DNA from: Ferirhizobium litorale
GTDB lineage: Bacteria; Pseudomonadota; Alphaproteobacteria; Rhizobiales; Rhizobiaceae
DNA: 64,000 nt
Direction of reading: 5' to 3'
NCBI GenBank assembly: GCA_030028905.1
Contig: JALDYZ010000001.1
Coordinates: forward strand, 434,001 to 498,000
The position numbers and the translations under genes were made by a program. How positions within the stretch are numbered: the first letter of the stretch is position 1; each line of letters opens with the position of its first letter. Below, piece by piece: positions 1 to 8,156 of this stretch. A model generated the notes under the pieces. The model was given only the letters and a program-made list of their open reading frames with translations, was not told the origin of the DNA and did not search any database.

Positions 1-368
1 AGCCCCAGCGCCATCAAGGGGCGACTGCGTATCAGCGAGAGGCCCGTGCTGATGACGGGCAGGGCGGCCGCCTCGATCCTTCGCTGTCTTTCGAGCCTTC
101 GCTGCTGCTCCTTCGCATTGGCCACATATACGATCAGAACGGCGATCAGCCCAAGCAACAGTGTTGCCGCTGCGAGGAACAGTATGGCCGGCATCAGGCC
201 GTAGATGCTCGTCAGCCAGAACAACGCCGCGACGAGCAGCATGCCATAGGTCGTCAGGAACATCAGGATGGCGAAAGCAAGAAGGACACCATTGCGGCGT
301 GCCCGCCGCATGGTGTCCCTGACATTGAGTGTGAGCGCGCGGCTCAGCAGCGAAACGATGAGGCTCAT
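1..368 (-). CDS. Putative phage-holin-superfamily/Act_PP-type inner membrane protein (partial)
   Basis: The minus strand reads from an ATG at 368 and leaves the window still open, so the C-terminus is missing. About 122 residues are visible: a short basic N-terminus, then two close hydrophobic segments (roughly residues 28-50 and 55-80), then a basic Gln/Arg-rich stretch. This two-helix plan is typical of the small holin-like membrane proteins found next to DUF883/YqjD genes in rhizobia. Its start lies 3 bases after the stop of the upstream DUF883-like gene, so the two are probably co-transcribed. The family assignment is inferred from topology and neighbour; no catalytic motif is seen. Confidence 0.6.
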   Translation of the reverse strand, partial: MSLIVSLLSRALTLNVRDTMRRARRNGVLLAFAILMFLTTYGMLLVAALFWLTSIYGLMPAILFLAAATLLLGLIAVLIVYVANAKEQQRRLERQRRIEAAALPVISTGLSLIRSRPLMALG

Positions 369-371
369 CGG

Positions 372-716
372 CTATCGGCGCGCCAGGAGAGCAAGGACGA
401 GGCCGAAGGCGGCTGCGGCACCAACGGTCGCGAGCGGATGCTTGCGGACGGTGCGCTTCAGTTCATGGCTGCCGCGCAGATATCCATCACGCAGTTCGCC
501 GAGCAAGTCCTCGCTGGAGCTCCACAGATCTTCGAGGCCCGCTTCGGTCTGGGCCCGGAGCTTGCGTCCCTTTCGAGCGCCGGTCTTCTGAACGAGGCTC
601 GCAAGTGCGGCGATCTCAGAGCGCAAATTTTCGAGCTGGTCTTCGACGGTCTCCTCGATCTGCTCGATCGTACCGTTGCGGTTGCGGCGGTTGGACGAAA
701 ATATAGACGGTGCCAT
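372..716 (-). CDS. DUF883/YqjD-like membrane-anchored protein
   Basis: A 114-residue protein. The N-terminal two-thirds are charged and helical, rich in Glu, Leu and Arg (about residues 14-85). The C-terminus is a single hydrophobic segment ending in Leu-Ala-Arg-Arg, preceded by a Lys-His-Pro-Leu type motif. This is the plan of ElaB/YqjD/DUF883 proteins, which are tail-anchored inner-membrane proteins linked to ribosome binding and stress in E. coli. The reading frame is open upstream to 986, but the ATG at 716 is chosen because a GGAGAG ribosome-binding site lies just before it and the family is about 100 residues long. Confidence 0.7.
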   Translation of the reverse strand: MAPSIFSSNRRNRNGTIEQIEETVEDQLENLRSEIAALASLVQKTGARKGRKLRAQTEAGLEDLWSSSEDLLGELRDGYLRGSHELKRTVRKHPLATVGAAAAFGLVLALLARR

Positions 717-903
717 AGATCTCTCCGATCCTTTCCATGTCCGGCGGGCAGGTGCCACGCCGATCCTACAAGGCCTGCCCAAACGGGCTCCTTCAAGGAA
801 ACCGCAAGACGCCTCGCAGGCTAGAACGGAAGAACAGAATAAAAGTTCCCCTGCTGCGTGCAATGGCCTATCCGCCTTTTGGTAAACGGACCAGGCGCTC
901 GCG

Positions 904-1689
904 CTATACGGCGCTGTGGGCAAGCACGAAAGGTGTATCGTCCGAAGGGACGGTGTTGACCCGCAGCCGACACCCGAAAACGTCACACATCTGGTTGTCG
1001 GTCATGACCTCGCGGGGAGAGCCCGCCGATGCGAGACGTCCGGCCTTGAGGAGGATCATCTGGTCGGCGAAAAGAGCGGTCAGATTGAGGTCATGCATCA
1101 CGGCAATGACGCCGCCGCCGCGCCGGCAGAAATCGCGGGCAAGCCGCATGATGGTCAACTGGTGGCTGATGTCGAGGCTGGAGACGGGTTCATCGAGCAG
1201 CAGCCAGCAGGGAGCACCATCGCTGACGGGTTCCGGGATCTGGCAGAGCACGCGGGCCAGCTGCACGCGCTGCTGCTCGCCGCCGGAGAGCTCCTGGTAG
1301 AAACGTCCCGCGAATCCGGCGAGATCAACGGCGGCAAGTGCCTCCGCGGCCATGCGCGCCGCCTGTTCCGGTCGCTTGTTGGTGCCGGAGGTCAATCCCA
1401 TCGCCACGACCTCGTGGACGGTGAAGGGGAAGGAGATGACGCTCGCCTGCGGCAGCACTCCGCGCATCGTCGACAACTGCCATGGTGCGAGCGTCGAGAC
1501 CTCGTGGCCGTTGATGCGCACCGAACCGCCATGACGCAGTTCGCCGGAGACGGCCTTCATCGTCGTGGTCTTGCCCGAGCCATTCGGTCCGGCAATGGCC
1601 GTAAGTTCGCCCGGGCGGGCGGTGAAGGTCACATCATCGACCACCGTTCGGCCGCCAAGACGGATGACGAGGTTGGAAACTTCAATCAT
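904..1689 (-). CDS. hmuV: HmuV, haem ABC transporter ATPase
   Basis: Cytoplasmic ATPase of the haem importer. Walker A (GPNGSGKTT) is at about residues 34-42, the ABC signature LSGGE at about 134, Walker B (LLLDEP) at about 163, and the switch His at about 199. Length about 261, usual for HmuV. It is the last gene of hmuSTUV, and the upstream permease stop lies directly before it. A GTG at 1698 abutting that stop is an alternative start; the ATG at 1689 is preferred because family members begin near Met-Ile-Glu. Together with HmuT and HmuU it would move haem from periplasm to cytoplasm. Confidence 0.93.
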   Translation of the reverse strand: MIEVSNLVIRLGGRTVVDDVTFTARPGELTAIAGPNGSGKTTTMKAVSGELRHGGSVRINGHEVSTLAPWQLSTMRGVLPQASVISFPFTVHEVVAMGLTSGTNKRPEQAARMAAEALAAVDLAGFAGRFYQELSGGEQQRVQLARVLCQIPEPVSDGAPCWLLLDEPVSSLDISHQLTIMRLARDFCRRGGGVIAVMHDLNLTALFADQMILLKAGRLASAGSPREVMTDNQMCDVFGCRLRVNTVPSDDTPFVLAHSAV

Positions 1690-1698
1690 GTCATGCAC

Positions 1699-2823
1699 TC
1701 ACAGAACCAGCCGCGAGCGCTGGCGCAGCAGGATCCACAGGAAGAAAGGTCCACCGACGACCGAGGTGATGATGCCGATCGGCAACTCGGCCGGGGCGAC
1801 GATGGTGCGGGCGATCATGTCGGCAAAGATCAGCAAGGAACCGCCGAGCAGGGCGGAGGCCGGCAGCAGGTGGCGATGATCGGGGCCGATCACCATGCGC
1901 AGGATATGCGGCACGACGATGCCGACGAAGCCGATGCCGCCGCTGACGGCCACGGAGGCGCCCGTTGCCGCCGCGACGCCGACAATGGCGATGTTCTTCA
2001 GGCGCTGCACAGGGATGCCCATGTGGAACGCGGCCGCCTCGCCGAGGGTGATGGCGTTGAGGCCGCGCGCCAGGAACGGGACGACGAAAAGCGAGGCCAG
2101 GATGATCGGCCCGACCGCAAGGATCTTCGTCCAGGTGGCGCCGGCAATCGAGCCCATGCTCCAGAAGGTGAAATCGCGCAACTGCTTGTCATCGGCCATG
2201 TAGATGAGGATGCCGGTGAGCGCCATGGCGAGTGCGCCGAGGGCGATGCCGGCGAGCAGCATGGTCGCGACCGACGTCTGGCCACCGCGCGTGGCGATGC
2301 GATAGAGCAGCAGGGTTGTCACCAGGCCGCCAAAAAAGGCGGCGAGCGGCAGCGCGAATATGCCGAAGAATGCATGGACGGGGGCGGCGAGCGAACCGGC
2401 AAGTACGATCATCACGACCGCGCCAAGGCTCGCTCCGGAGGACACGCCGACCAGCCCGGGATCCGCCAGCGGATTTCGGAACAGCCCCTGCATGACGGCG
2501 CCGGACACGGCGAGCGACGCGCCGATCATGAAGCCGAGGATGGCCCGCGGCATGCGGATGTCGAAAATGATGATCCTGTCGCGGGCGCTCAGCGCCGCGT
2601 CTCCGGTGCTGCCGAACAGGAGGTCGCGAACGACGTCGAACGCCGAGGCATCCGATGCTCCTGTCGTTACCGAGATCGCCAGAGATGCAAGCGCTGCAAA
2701 GAACAGCAGGATGATGACCGCGACCGCGAGGTTCGAGCGGTCGCCGGCGATGCGTGCGGCGCGCAGGCCGTTCCCGATGGAGGGAAGGGGCCTGCGGGCC
2801 GCCGCTGTGTCATTCAGTGCCAT
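1699..2823 (-). CDS. hmuU: HmuU, haem ABC transporter permease (FecCD/BtuC family)
   Basis: About 374 residues with some nine to ten hydrophobic segments; the first spans roughly residues 30-52. It has the Gly/Ala-rich transmembrane helices and the cytoplasmic GE-x-AA loop expected of FecCD-type permeases, which bind the ATPase coupling interface. The ATG at 2823 overlaps the end of hmuT by 14 bases, a sign of translational coupling. An upstream in-frame start at 2865 would add a charged extension inside hmuT and is less likely. Gene order (binding protein, permease, ATPase) supports the role as the membrane channel for haem. Confidence 0.93.
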   Translation of the reverse strand: MALNDTAAARRPLPSIGNGLRAARIAGDRSNLAVAVIILLFFAALASLAISVTTGASDASAFDVVRDLLFGSTGDAALSARDRIIIFDIRMPRAILGFMIGASLAVSGAVMQGLFRNPLADPGLVGVSSGASLGAVVMIVLAGSLAAPVHAFFGIFALPLAAFFGGLVTTLLLYRIATRGGQTSVATMLLAGIALGALAMALTGILIYMADDKQLRDFTFWSMGSIAGATWTKILAVGPIILASLFVVPFLARGLNAITLGEAAAFHMGIPVQRLKNIAIVGVAAATGASVAVSGGIGFVGIVVPHILRMVIGPDHRHLLPASALLGGSLLIFADMIARTIVAPAELPIGIITSVVGGPFFLWILLRQRSRLVL

Positions 2824-3736
2824 CGGCTTGTCCGTAGATCTCCGCATTGAGTTCCCTGACCGCACTGGCGGTACGCGGGCCGAAACCCAGCAGGTGCAGG
2901 CCGTCCATGCGCACCAGCGCCTTTGAAGCCGCCGCTGGCGTAAGCGCCAGGGCGGGATTGGCGAATACCTGTTCGGCGCCTGCGCCGTGGTCGTCGCCGC
3001 GGTTCATCATCAGGATAACGTCGGGTTTGGCGTCGATGATCGCTTCGTCGGTAACCGGCTTGTAGCCGGGGAAATCGCTGAAGGCATTGGTGAGACCCGC
3101 CAGTTTCAGGACGCCGTCGGCGGCCGTTCCCGTACCGGACGCCAGGACCTTGCCGCCCTGGAGGCTGAGCACGAACATGACGCGCTTGCGCTCGCCCTCC
3201 GGGCGCCCGGCCGCGTCCGCGATGGCCGCGTCGAGTTCGGCGGCAACTTCGTCTTCCAGCGCCTTGGCCTTGTCCTCCACGCCGAGAAGATGACCGACGG
3301 CGCGGATCTTGGTCAGGATGCCATCGCGGTCGTATGTCTCGGGTACCGTGGTCATCGGCACGCTGGCGCCCTTGAGGACGGCAAGCGCTTCCGGTGGGCC
3401 CGAACCTTCGATGGCCACGATGGCGCTCGGGTTGACGGCCAGCACCCCTTCGGGCGAGAGGGCGCGCATGTAGCCGATGTCGGCGATCTTCGTGGCTTCG
3501 GCAGGATAGGTGCTGGTCGAATCGCGCGCGACCAGCCGGTGCTGCTCGCCGAGTGCGTAGATGACCTCAGTCAGCGCACCGCCAACCGATACGAGCCGGG
3601 AGGTGTCGACGGGAGGGGTCTCTTCTGCGACCACATGGAATGCCGTGCCGCCCAGCATGGGCAGGACGAGCGTGACGGCAAGGAGCGTCCGCTTTCCGAT
3701 GCCGGGGGGGCGTTTCAGCTGGGCTGTTTTCATCAT
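2810..3736 (-). CDS. hmuT: HmuT, periplasmic haem-binding protein
   Basis: About 308 residues. A basic N-terminus with Lys and Arg is followed by a hydrophobic segment ending near Val-Val-Ala-Glu, a likely Sec signal peptide. The mature part matches periplasmic haem-binding proteins: an early SVGGALTEV-type segment, a STYP motif, and an IGYMR-x-LSPEG stretch. Tyrosines in these two motifs (about residues 77 and 89) are candidates for the axial haem ligand; tyrosine ligation is known in the family (ShuT). The ATG at 3736 is preferred over a GTG six bases upstream because a GAGAGG site precedes it by five bases. Confidence 0.92.
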   Translation of the reverse strand: MMKTAQLKRPPGIGKRTLLAVTLVLPMLGGTAFHVVAEETPPVDTSRLVSVGGALTEVIYALGEQHRLVARDSTSTYPAEATKIADIGYMRALSPEGVLAVNPSAIVAIEGSGPPEALAVLKGASVPMTTVPETYDRDGILTKIRAVGHLLGVEDKAKALEDEVAAELDAAIADAAGRPEGERKRVMFVLSLQGGKVLASGTGTAADGVLKLAGLTNAFSDFPGYKPVTDEAIIDAKPDVILMMNRGDDHGAGAEQVFANPALALTPAAASKALVRMDGLHLLGFGPRTASAVRELNAEIYGQADGTE

Positions 3737-3745
3737 GGGCACCTC

Positions 3746-4801
3746 TCAGGCCGCGACGCTGGCGTCGGCGCGCGGCAGGTTGTCCAGGATGCCGCGCCAT
3801 GCCTCGTTCTCGGCCTTGCCTTCCTTCCGCTTGCCGAAGAACTGGATGATCATCTCGCCATTGGCGTCATAGGCCTCGAGAGAGGTAACGATGCCGTCCT
3901 TGGTCGGCTTGCGCACGGCCCACGCTTCCTTGATGTGGTCCTGGCGCAGGTGCAGGTGGAAGGTCGGATCCATGACGTTGATCCACGGGCCCATCGGCTG
4001 CACGTTCGAAATCGGACCCGAATGGATCTGCACGATGCCGTTGTTGTTGACGAAGCACATGATGGCAAGGCCGTCATTCGCCGCAGCATGCATCATCTCG
4101 GCCACCGCGCCGTCGCCCAGCTTCCAGGCATAGTCTTCGCCGACCGAGCGCACCGCTTCCCGGCGACCGATCTTGAGCTTCTTCAGCATGCCGAAGAATT
4201 CGTGGGTATCGGTGAGCTTGCTCCAATTGTCGCGCAGCTCGTCCTGGCTGACTTCGGCGGGTTCCTCCGAAGCGGCTTCCAACTTCTCCGCGCCGTGGAA
4301 ATCCTGGGACTGGTCATCCAGGCGGAAGTCGGCGACGATCGCCCGATAGGCGTCGACATTCGATGCAGGACGCAGGTGTACCTTATGAACCGCGTCGCCC
4401 GCCTTGTCGAAGAACTGCAGGCTGAGGCGTTCCTGGTCGCCGTCCTTCTTGGTCACGGCAAACGCATGTTTCCATGCGCCGGGGAACACGCGCAGGTCGA
4501 TGTTTTCGCCAAGCACGATGGAGGCGTGTTTGCCGGTGGTGACGTTCTCGAACACGCCGATCTTCTCGTGCACGGCGCTTTCATTGCGGCTCAAGGCCAT
4601 GACTTCACCCAGTTCGGCAGCGCGCTCCAGAAAGCGATTGGCGTCGGCGTCGATCCGGACGGCGGTCAAGCCGACCTCTGCGGCCACGAGGGCGGCTTCC
4701 GACACGCCAAGCGCAGCGGCAACGTCACGTTCGCGCATCTTCGGATTCTCTGCTCGGAATGCGCGGATATCGGCGGGCGAAGGTCTGGTCGTCTCGGTCA
4801 T
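3746..4801 (-). CDS. hmuS: HmuS, haem-degrading/haem-trafficking protein
   Basis: Cytosolic 351-residue protein of the HmuS/ChuS/HemS family, usually about 340-355 residues and built from two repeated halves. The two halves are visible here as related segments near residues 30-190 and 200-345, each with a helical start and a beta-rich core. Family members accept haem from the importer and pass it on or degrade it. It is the first gene of the minus-strand operon, nine bases before hmuT. The ATG at 4801 (Met-Thr-Glu-Thr) is chosen; a longer frame from 4858 has no clear ribosome-binding site. Confidence 0.92.
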   Translation of the reverse strand: MTETTRPSPADIRAFRAENPKMRERDVAAALGVSEAALVAAEVGLTAVRIDADANRFLERAAELGEVMALSRNESAVHEKIGVFENVTTGKHASIVLGENIDLRVFPGAWKHAFAVTKKDGDQERLSLQFFDKAGDAVHKVHLRPASNVDAYRAIVADFRLDDQSQDFHGAEKLEAASEEPAEVSQDELRDNWSKLTDTHEFFGMLKKLKIGRREAVRSVGEDYAWKLGDGAVAEMMHAAANDGLAIMCFVNNNGIVQIHSGPISNVQPMGPWINVMDPTFHLHLRQDHIKEAWAVRKPTKDGIVTSLEAYDANGEMIIQFFGKRKEGKAENEAWRGILDNLPRADASVAA

Positions 4802-5171
4802 GGCTAGCCTTACTTGTTGAGAATATGTTTGCCCTGGCGGGCAATCTTTATCCGACAAATGACGGCGCCGCGGCGATAAATGCTCGCGAGCGCAACGGCA
4901 GAGCTTCCGACCCTTCGGGTCGACGTCAAGGAGCGACGTGCAGGGGGCAATATGCCGCCAATCTCCAGCCTGGATGTCATATCGGTCGTTTCATTGTCGG
5001 CAGCGTATGCACTGCAGTTTCAGAAGAAGGAACTTGACTCTCTTACTCATAGTTCTTTATGGACGCAATAGCGGATAAATACAGTCAACTTTAAAGTTCG
5101 CCATCCGCGGAACGCCCTGGCGGCGGGCTTTTCCGACAGAACGACAATTTATTTTTCGACAGGTGATGCTG
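4802..5171. promoter_or_regulatory. Divergent hmuS / tonB-operon control region
   Basis: About 370 non-coding bases between two diverging iron-related operons. A TTGACT box (5034-5039) could serve as a -35 element for the rightward operon and overlaps the IRO-like site listed separately. No hmuP-type small reading frame (C-terminal YRLRLTR-like motif) is visible on either strand, although hmuP precedes hmuS in several rhizobia. Confidence 0.55.
5035..5049 (+). promoter_or_regulatory. Candidate RirA IRO box (TGA-N9-TCA)
   Basis: The sequence is TGACTCTCTTACTCA, an exact match to the TGA-N9-TCA iron-responsive operator described for the rhizobial repressor RirA. It sits between hmuS and the tonB operon and overlaps a possible -35 hexamer. 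The pattern is short, so chance occurrence in a few hundred bases is possible, but the position is what a shared iron switch would need. Confidence 0.55.
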
Positions 5172-5624
5172 ATGAGAATGATGCAAGCGGGTGCCATCCT
5201 TTCCCTACTGGCCCTAACTCTCGGCGCGACGGCACAGGCCGAGGAAGCTGCAGTTCCCGCGGCACAGACGACCGCCTCCAAGGACGCGCTGGATGTCGAG
5301 CTGAACGCTCTGGTTCCCTCGCAGAAGGGCTGCATGATGACCTTCGTCGCGCGCAACGGCATGGCCGTTCCGGTGACGAAGATCTCCTTCGAACTCGCCT
5401 TCTTCAACCAGAAGAACGCGGTGGATCGCATCACCGTGCTGGATTTCCGCGACCTGCCGGTCGGCAAGGTGCGGGTCCGGCAATTCGACATGCCCGGCGT
5501 TCAGTGCGACAGCGTCAGCCGGATCATCGTCAACGACACTCCGGTTTGCGACGGGCCTGCAGCCGGCGAATGCATGGGCAAGCTGACGACCCGCTCTCAA
5601 CTCTCCGTTCCATTCGAGGGGTAA
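5172..5624 (+). CDS. Secreted cysteine-containing protein of unknown function, tonB-operon leader gene
   Basis: About 150 residues. Residues 1-24 form a clear signal peptide (hydrophobic core, cleavage after Ala-Gln-Ala). The mature protein is small, soluble and has four cysteines (one near the middle, three near the C-terminus), which could form two disulfides in the periplasm. I do not recognise a named domain. An AGGTG site six bases before the ATG at 5172 fixes the start; GTG 5163 and ATG 5166 are alternatives. It is first in the plus-strand operon ahead of tonB, so a role in periplasmic iron or haem handling is a reasonable guess only. Confidence 0.75.
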   Translation: MRMMQAGAILSLLALTLGATAQAEEAAVPAAQTTASKDALDVELNALVPSQKGCMMTFVARNGMAVPVTKISFELAFFNQKNAVDRITVLDFRDLPVGKVRVRQFDMPGVQCDSVSRIIVNDTPVCDGPAAGECMGKLTTRSQLSVPFEG

Positions 5625-5629
5625 GGCGC

Positions 5630-5725
5630 ATGACTGCGGGTGGCATGGTGTCGACGTCTCGCGCACTGCCGGCAGGCGAACCCCGGCAGCGCGTGAACGC
5701 GGCCCTGACGATGCGGGGCGCCTGA
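5630..5725 (+). CDS. Possible 31-codon small ORF between leader gene and tonB
   Basis: A short frame starting ATG-ACT-GCG four bases after the preceding stop and ending one base before the tonB ATG. Its middle (TSRALPAGE) faintly recalls the SRALF-x-GG start of HemP/HmuP haem-uptake proteins, but the conserved YRLRLTR-x-KLILTK tail is absent. It may be a chance frame, a coupling leader or a decayed hmuP. Confidence 0.2.
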   Translation: MTAGGMVSTSRALPAGEPRQRVNAALTMRGA

Positions 5726-5726
5726 G

Positions 5727-7007
5727 ATGAGACATGCAAGGGTACCACGCGAGGGACGGCAGAATTTCAGCGACGCTTCCAGCGTCAACGACAATGTGCC
5801 GGGCATGCTGGCGGGGCACGAGATGTCCGATCTTACGGGCGTGCCGCGCCAACCGGCGCCGGAGAGCAGTGTCCACTATTCCCGCGTATCCCAGATCGAT
5901 GAGTTTCCCGATCACCCGGTTGACGTGAAGGAAGCTGTCGATGCTGCGCCCGATTTCGCCATCGGTACGGAAGCCGCAAGCTCGGGCCCACCGCCAAAGG
6001 GTGGCAAGGTCTTTGCCACCTGCATCGGGTCGTTCCTGGTTCATGCCGTGCTGTTCTACGCACTGGCCGTGAACCTGGTGGCGGAACCGCAGGAAGCCGT
6101 GGAAGAGGCCGGCGCAATCGTCAGTGTGACGCTTCTCGGCAACGCCGAGTTCGACGAGATGGCCGCCGGCGACTCCGCCGAGGAGGTGCTGCCGGAGCCG
6201 GAGGTCGTCGAGGCCGAGCAGGTTCAGCCCGAGCAGGTGCAGCCTGTGGAGACGGCGCAGGTGCAACCCGCCGAAATGCCGCCGGTCGAGACGGTCATGC
6301 CGCAGCCGACAGTGACAGCGGAACCGGTCGAACAGATCGAGGCCGAGCCGGTTGCGACCCTTGAGCCTCAGGTGTTGATGTCCGAGGTTCCGGCCGAGCC
6401 TGTCGTTTCGCAGCCGATCACAGCCCTTCAACCGATGGAGGAGCCGCCGGCCGAGATGGCTGAGGTCCAGCCCGTCGCCCCTGTCGAAAAGCCGATCGAG
6501 CCGGAGCCTGAAAAGACGCCCGAGACAAAGAAGCCGCCCGAAAAGCCGAAGGCCAAGGAAATCAAGGAAGCCAAGCCGAAGGAGCCCAAGCGCAAGCCCA
6601 AATCGGGCAGCAAGGGTGAGCAGAAGCAGGACAACAAGCGTGGGGATGCGGACGGCCAGCAATCGGCGGATTCGGTCAAGAACGGCTCCCAGGCGTCCGG
6701 ACGGCGCTCGTCGGCATCCGGCAGCGCTGCTGTTGCCAACTATCCCGGCAAGGTGCAGGCCAAGATTCGCCGCTCCGTGCGCGTGCCGACGGCACTCAAA
6801 CGAAAGCATGCAGGCACATCCGTGCTGGTCAGGCTGACGATCGGCTCCAGCGGCTCGCTCACCGGCGTCAGTGTCGCCCGCAGTTCCGGCGTTGCCGAAC
6901 TCGACCGGCTTGTGGTCGATGGCGTGCGTCGCGCTTCGCCGTTCCCGCCGTTGCCCGCCGGGAAATCCACCTGGTCGTTCACGCAGCCGGTGCAGATCAC
7001 CCGCTAA
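5727..7007 (+). CDS. tonB: TonB energy-transducing protein
   Basis: 426 residues. A long polar cytoplasmic N-terminus (about 94 residues) precedes one transmembrane helix (about 95-118) that carries the S-x3-H pair (Ser102, His106) matching the TonB motif used for contact with ExbB/ExbD. Then comes a Pro/Glu/Val-rich periplasmic spacer (about 155-300) with Lys-Pro repeats, and a C-terminal TonB domain (about 345-426) containing the YP motif and the ...SSGVAELDR...FPPLPAG pattern. The 94-residue N-terminal extension is unusual against E. coli TonB but common in rhizobia; Met27 and Met33 are alternative starts. It would power outer-membrane haem or siderophore receptors, whose genes are not in the window. 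Confidence 0.93.
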   Translation: MRHARVPREGRQNFSDASSVNDNVPGMLAGHEMSDLTGVPRQPAPESSVHYSRVSQIDEFPDHPVDVKEAVDAAPDFAIGTEAASSGPPPKGGKVFATCIGSFLVHAVLFYALAVNLVAEPQEAVEEAGAIVSVTLLGNAEFDEMAAGDSAEEVLPEPEVVEAEQVQPEQVQPVETAQVQPAEMPPVETVMPQPTVTAEPVEQIEAEPVATLEPQVLMSEVPAEPVVSQPITALQPMEEPPAEMAEVQPVAPVEKPIEPEPEKTPETKKPPEKPKAKEIKEAKPKEPKRKPKSGSKGEQKQDNKRGDADGQQSADSVKNGSQASGRRSSASGSAAVANYPGKVQAKIRRSVRVPTALKRKHAGTSVLVRLTIGSSGSLTGVSVARSSGVAELDRLVVDGVRRASPFPPLPAGKSTWSFTQPVQITR

Positions 7008-7127
7008 AAATATGAGCATAAAAGTTAAGTTTATACTTTACTCCAAAACTCATGTTTAATATGGTCCGCTTCGCGTTGAGGGGCAGTGTCCCTTCCCGCG
7101 AAGAGCAACGGATCGAAAAGGTGGGGA

Positions 7128-7535
7128 ATGGCGCGCAAGTCGAAGAGGGATGCCGGTCGCAATCGCAGGCAGAACGAGCAACAGACGCCTGAAGACCGGC
7201 AGCCCGGAAAGTCGCCCCTTGACGGACGCAGCTTCCTCTACGTCGGTGGGCGGGATTGCCAGGTCGCCCACCTCCGCCAGATTGCCGGCAGCTTCGGTGC
7301 CGAGCTCCTTCATCACGACGGCGGGCTTCGCGAGGCGGTGTCGCGCATCGATACCGTGCTTCCCTCCGTCGACTGCGTATTTTGTCCGATCGACTGCATC
7401 AGCCACGACGCCTGCCTGCGGGTGAAGAGCGGCTGCAAGAAGTTCGGCAAGGCCTTCGTCCCGCTGCGCAACGGCAGCAAGTCGAGCCTTGAACGCGCCC
7501 TCCAGACCCTGAGTGAAAGAGACGCCACCCAATGA
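7128..7535 (+). CDS. DUF2325 protein with C-x3-C cysteine cluster
   Basis: 135 residues. A basic N-terminus (Lys/Arg-rich, residues 1-35) precedes a small Rossmann-like half: FLYVGGRDCQVAHL..., then ...LLHHDGG..., then the cluster CPIDC-x-SHDAC-x5-C. This is the DUF2325 family, whose members are small and often near iron, haem or redox genes; biochemical role unknown. Four cysteines and a histidine close together suggest metal or Fe-S binding (inference). A GGTGGGG run precedes the ATG at 7128. The next gene overlaps its stop by four bases. Confidence 0.82.
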   Translation: MARKSKRDAGRNRRQNEQQTPEDRQPGKSPLDGRSFLYVGGRDCQVAHLRQIAGSFGAELLHHDGGLREAVSRIDTVLPSVDCVFCPIDCISHDACLRVKSGCKKFGKAFVPLRNGSKSSLERALQTLSERDATQ

Positions 7536-7804
7536 ACAGTGACCGCCCCGAAGGCATCATGATGATCGGCCTTCACAAGCTTGCCGCGCAAAATGGCGAC
7601 GGCCTGATCCCCGAACTTTTTGCGCTGCTGACCGAGTGCGAGCAACTTGCCCGCGAGCGGCCGAACGTCGTCGACTTCCCGGTCTGGAGCGCGCGGCTTC
7701 CGGGAGAGGCGCCGGAGCATGAACTCGGCACTGATGACGGCGATCGGGTGGTTGCCTTTCGCGCCGCGGCGGGCGAAACTTCGGACAAGCGCAGAAAAGT
7801 CTGA
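7532..7804 (+). CDS. Small unknown protein in the tonB operon
   Basis: 90 residues with no recognised domain. The ATGA overlap with the DUF2325 stop and the 9-base gap to the haem monooxygenase gene argue that it is a real translated member of this operon. The N-terminal part (residues 8-45) is predicted helical by its Leu/Ala/Glu pattern; the C-terminus is charged and likely flexible. No signal peptide or membrane segment. Confidence 0.6.
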   Translation: MNSDRPEGIMMIGLHKLAAQNGDGLIPELFALLTECEQLARERPNVVDFPVWSARLPGEAPEHELGTDDGDRVVAFRAAAGETSDKRRKV

Positions 7805-7813
7805 GGAAACACC

Positions 7814-8128
7814 ATGTATATCGCGATGAACCGCTTCAAGGTGGCAAAGGGTTCCGAGGCAGCCTTCGAGGATGTGTGGAAGAACCGCGACTCCAGCCTT
7901 GCGGCAGTTCCGGGATTCATAGAGTTTCGTCTGCTGCGCGGCAAGGAAAACGCCGAAGAGGGCTACACCCTCTACGCCTCGCACAGCATCTGGCGCTCCG
8001 AAGACGATTTCCTCGACTGGACGAAATCGGACAACTTCCGCGCCGCTCACAAGAGTGCCGGCGATCATCGGGCGATGTATGTCGGGCCGCCCGTCTTCGA
8101 GGGCTTCCGGATCGTCGAGGGCGCCTGA
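7814..8128 (+). CDS. IsdG/HmoA-type haem-degrading monooxygenase (HmuQ-like)
   Basis: 104 residues of the antibiotic-biosynthesis-monooxygenase fold. Asn6, Trp69 and His79 reproduce the IsdG catalytic triad (Asn7, Trp67, His77) with nearly the same spacing, so haem cleavage rather than generic ABM activity is likely. HmuQ/HmuD enzymes of this kind occur in Bradyrhizobium. It is the last gene of the tonB operon, so haem imported through TonB and HmuTUV could be opened here to release iron. An AGGAAA-like site precedes the ATG. Confidence 0.85.
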   Translation: MYIAMNRFKVAKGSEAAFEDVWKNRDSSLAAVPGFIEFRLLRGKENAEEGYTLYASHSIWRSEDDFLDWTKSDNFRAAHKSAGDHRAMYVGPPVFEGFRIVEGA

Positions 8129-8156
8129 GCGCTCGGACGACCACCGCCGTCGGACT

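Noticed and set aside
916-2850. A 644-codon open frame on the plus strand opposite hmuU and hmuV
   Set aside because: Antisense shadow caused by high GC; composition is Arg/Asp/His/Gly-rich with no domain, while the minus strand encodes clear haem transporter proteins.
2987-4807. A 606-codon plus-strand frame opposite hmuT and hmuS
   Set aside because: Shadow frame; no motif, and it lies wholly across two recognised genes.
5214-7019. A 601-codon minus-strand frame opposite tonB
   Set aside because: Produced by the Pro/Glu-rich tonB repeat read backwards (Leu/Arg/Gly-rich low complexity).
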